DNA of 64,000 bases from Mariniblastus fucicola (GTDB lineage Bacteria > Planctomycetota > Planctomycetia > Pirellulales > Pirellulaceae). Shown piece after piece: positions 62,501 through 64,000 of this stretch. Positions within the stretch are counted from its first letter, which is position 1; every line of letters begins with the position of its first letter. The notes under the pieces were generated by a model. The model searched no databases. It had not been told where the DNA came from and saw only the letters and a program-made list of their open reading frames with translations. A program made the position numbers and the translations under genes. The DNA lies in assembly GCF_008087665.1 (NCBI RefSeq), contig NZ_CP042912.1, forward strand, positions 1,302,001-1,366,000. The letters are read 5' to 3'.

Positions 62501-64000
62501 GGAGTTTGAGTCCGAAAAAAGCGGACAGCACTCGGCCTCTGCCACGAAGACCATTTGGTGTCTTGGTCCGAAGTTTGATGGAAAGGGCTATCGATTCGGT
62601 GGGCTGGAAATTATTCCCGATAAGCGAATGTATAAAGTTGGCGAAACGGCGCGCATTCTGATTAATACGTCCCAACCCAATGCACGATTGTTGCTTTGGG
62701 ATTCAATGGACAACAGCAGTTTCGTTGATATCTCTTCACACAGCCAGGTTATCGAGATACCCGTTGAGCAACATCACGTTCCAAATTTTTTCGTTGAGGC
62801 AACTGTCGCTCACCGCGGTGAAGTCTTCAATGAAGAATGCGAGATCTATGTCCCTCCCATCGACGACATGCTGACGATTGAAGTAAGCCCCGATCGACAT
62901 ATTTATCGGCCAGGTCAAAAAGGAAATGTAAACGTCAGGGTGACGGACGCTGAAGGAAATCCTGTGTCAGGCTCGCTGGCTCTTCGAGGGTACGATAAAT
63001 CGCTAACGTATATTCAGGCGGAGTCAAAGACGCGTCCCAAATCGCTTGTTGCAAGGCGACGGACGAAATATTGGAACGATGGCATCACTTCATCGATGGT
63101 TTCTCGGTCGTTTGAGGTCTCTGGACGGTTTACTTGCCCGGAATTTCATTTGGAAGATGCATCGGAACCAACGGCTGGAGGGATGGGCGGAGCGGCGCCC
63201 AGTGGCGGCGATCCCGCGGGTGTCAAAAGCCGTGCGACAAGTGCTCGCCGCGGCGGGATTGATCCTTCAACCAACGGTTATTTCGACAGCCAGCTTGCGG
63301 AACCCGAAGTCCGATCGAACTTCGCCGACAGTGCAATCTGGCTCCCAAATTTGAAACTGGACAAAGAGGGCTCTGCCAAAGCTGAAATCAAATTTCCAGA
63401 ATCATTAACGACATGGCGGATTCAGGGCTTCCTGGCAACAGGAGACAAAACGCAGGTTGGCGAGGCAGTTTGTGAAGTAAAAACCAAAAAAGATTTTTTG
63501 GTCAGGCTTCAGTCCCCGCGATTTTTCACCATGGGTGACGAAGTGGTCCTTAGCGCGAACGTGCACAACAATCTCTCAGTCGAAAAGAACGTCTTTGCTG
63601 AGTTGCATTTCCCCGAATCGATTTTTGAGTCGGTCGAGATTGCAGGACATGAGAAGAAAACGGACCAGAACGGCAACCGGATTTTGTCTGCGAGCGAGCG
63701 AATCAAGCCGGGTGAAACACATCGTTTTGACTGGCCAGTTAAAGTTCACTCCAGCGGCAACGCAAGCATTACCGTCAAGGCTCGAACTGACGTTGAAAGC
63801 GATGCGATGCAATTGCGATTTCCCGCATTCTCTCGCACCATTCTAGAATCCCAATCACATTCAGGGTTCTTTGCAGCCAATGAAACTGGCAGCAAGAAAA
63901 TGGAGTTCGAACTACCCGGGAACGTTGATGCTTCAAAGACCAAATTGGAGCTCAGTTTCGCGCCGACTGCAGCAGGTGCTGCCTTTGAAGCACTTCCGTT
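59538..64000 (+). CDS. Alpha-2-macroglobulin-like secreted protein (partial, C-terminal end missing)
   Basis: One open frame of 1,487 codons continues past the window edge. A signal-peptide-like start (VFVALFVIFLTSQLL) leads to a helical TPR-like region up to about residue 390, then macroglobulin domains. The MG2 signature TDRPLYRPGDEINFRVW is near residue 634; VSGSFRLNSESPLGEYRLQV follows. Further on, WYQAGDTVALELNART (about 905) and IWLPNLKLDKEGSAKAEIKF, then FPESLTTWRIQGFLATGD (about 1270-1300) are hallmarks of the family. Such proteins trap proteases in the periplasm. Whether the thioester CxEQ motif exists lies beyond the window. The start is not in a strong ribosome-binding context. Confidence 0.88.
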   Translation, partial: MLRFQTNVFVALFVIFLTSQLLSNHCRLDVVSASAVFPILTSETRDDLQKADELFDQQQWSEARTLYESVKALDIETQLHIVNRTITCSMELEEWLVALKRAVQFRQSQRLQIWSDQAYWPQDDHKLNVLLGYIGHLEESRKLLIAIRDGSPAGKRDEFQIRLDEESISLNFELLRALDPDNVRPRKSWGWDTGYERIDWWWEGVQSADADRRYFRHSRGVPINDDQRPAFLKTPDNYDSGLTRAKKILFLLNEIQTLDHSRSKKHLARTLLHRADLNRRLYGPIHDPAWYDAVFYYQYADRPTFGRGRDQADLKPLRNLDDNEARLIVNHKLRVITLPDAESPIAIWRRVERLNPKSELAVEAMYRRALYYQNRRQFSKAKELYQRIVDDFGKHDRAEVAKLQIGHIDSANVLLGKTGVYSASIKPTLWFACRNTAKVEFTARKVDLKAYLVDREKSGNWWEVAYLGYDIFSEWSDDNEELEPFVSDDTYAQWVESSPVSDLVESHSTQAPLAEAGAYVIEARVPGSKNISRGLVIVSGVTIIQKKTDGKVMVWAIDSESGRPLADQKMNLISSKSRHNWKTAQTDSDGVMFFKDEDDSFVFLETDEGDVAFCEIERIGKSYDKEVGYAEFAITDRPLYRPGDEINFRVWTREILDRKYLPAKAGTEVQVHVDGPSYNDRVKTFNLVTDDSGSVSGSFRLNSESPLGEYRLQVERSGDRWPSTASEFRIEEYKKPEFKVDVTPSAETVQLGKPAKAAIKAAYYTGEPVSSGSVKYHVLLRRHTSYFAPPTEWDWLYGVGFGDVEWLYPWLGDQVAANESDWEEDHWRFSWGEEEPAEMISKGEVQLNEDGYAEVVVDTSEFNRDSEYQIEVVANVTDESRRSIKGTGYVVVAPQPFTVFLGLDRGWYQAGDTVALELNARTTNNIGVPTTGVLKLYEILPKDPDDAVDSGESHVFEKRVTQHFDIRTDHEGKATVSFGLPDEGLYRLEFESEKSGQHSASATKTIWCLGPKFDGKGYRFGGLEIIPDKRMYKVGETARILINTSQPNARLLLWDSMDNSSFVDISSHSQVIEIPVEQHHVPNFFVEATVAHRGEVFNEECEIYVPPIDDMLTIEVSPDRHIYRPGQKGNVNVRVTDAEGNPVSGSLALRGYDKSLTYIQAESKTRPKSLVARRRTKYWNDGITSSMVSRSFEVSGRFTCPEFHLEDASEPTAGGMGGAAPSGGDPAGVKSRATSARRGGIDPSTNGYFDSQLAEPEVRSNFADSAIWLPNLKLDKEGSAKAEIKFPESLTTWRIQGFLATGDKTQVGEAVCEVKTKKDFLVRLQSPRFFTMGDEVVLSANVHNNLSVEKNVFAELHFPESIFESVEIAGHEKKTDQNGNRILSASERIKPGETHRFDWPVKVHSSGNASITVKARTDVESDAMQLRFPAFSRTILESQSHSGFFAANETGSKKMEFELPGNVDASKTKLELSFAPTAAGAAFEALP

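Noticed and set aside
1-64000. Insertion sequence, prophage or integron
   Set aside because: No transposase, integrase, phage structural gene or att-like duplication was found, and gene order is that of an ordinary chromosome.

Overview
The window looks like a chromosomal segment from a marine planctomycete of the Pirellulaceae type. The signs are a secreted protein with the planctomycete LEPR-xLL-like N-terminal motif, an 'FSLRTL' membrane-anchor protein, an ECF-type sigma factor in an operon with a TPR Ser/Thr kinase, a second Ser/Thr kinase, FHA/GAF cyclase signalling, sulfotransferase and agarase-like genes, and few strong Shine-Dalgarno sequences. No phage, transposase, CRISPR array or rRNA was seen. 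One tRNA-Ser(GCT) is present. The sequence is entered inside panB and left inside an alpha-2-macroglobulin-like gene.

Layout. 1-2.1 kb: panB (partial), a 63-residue small protein and a sulfotransferase-like protein. 2.1-6.9 kb: an ABC-2 type exporter operon (ATPase, permease with a large extracytoplasmic domain, membrane-anchored partner) that probably runs on into the sulfotransferase. 7.1-9.2 kb: an enoyl-CoA hydratase-family enzyme and an uncharacterised protein. 9.3-13.2 kb: an unusual metal operon (WYL-like small protein, LolD-like ATPase, FtsX-like permease, zinc-type lipoprotein receptor, small membrane protein), followed by a divergent ferritin. 14-22.7 kb: a secreted protein, the sigma factor/kinase operon, a TPR protein, a monoheme cytochrome-like protein, a small membrane protein and the FHA-GAF-cyclase. 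22.9-30.3 kb: prfA, lnt, a very acidic coiled-coil protein, and ispH divergent from a squalene/phytoene synthase homologue with decayed motifs. 30.5-34.5 kb: a surface protein with 71-residue repeats and a DUF3500 protein. 34.5-37.7 kb: a Ser/Thr kinase coupled to rnpA, an RluA-type pseudouridine synthase and maf. 37.7-45.6 kb: a DUF389/acyltransferase gene pair, an outer-membrane barrel protein, a DUF58 protein and a ThuA-domain protein. 45.7-49.9 kb: a two-gene membrane system of a GAF-HlyD protein and a PqqD-like/M50 protease/HlyD fusion. 50-64 kb: a GH86-like agarase, a hybrid histidine kinase, a cupin, tRNA-Ser, an S9 peptidase, YceI and membrane partners, a stand-alone B3/B4-domain protein, and the alpha-2-macroglobulin-like protein.

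The genes are a mix of core housekeeping (panB, prfA, lnt, ispH, rnpA, maf) and planctomycete-specific envelope and signalling genes. The least explained modules are the GAF-HlyD / M50-HlyD pair, the metal-receptor plus LolCD-like ABC operon, and the 71-residue repeat surface protein. Start codons are often ambiguous because clear ribosome-binding sites are rare; the chosen start is explained where it matters.
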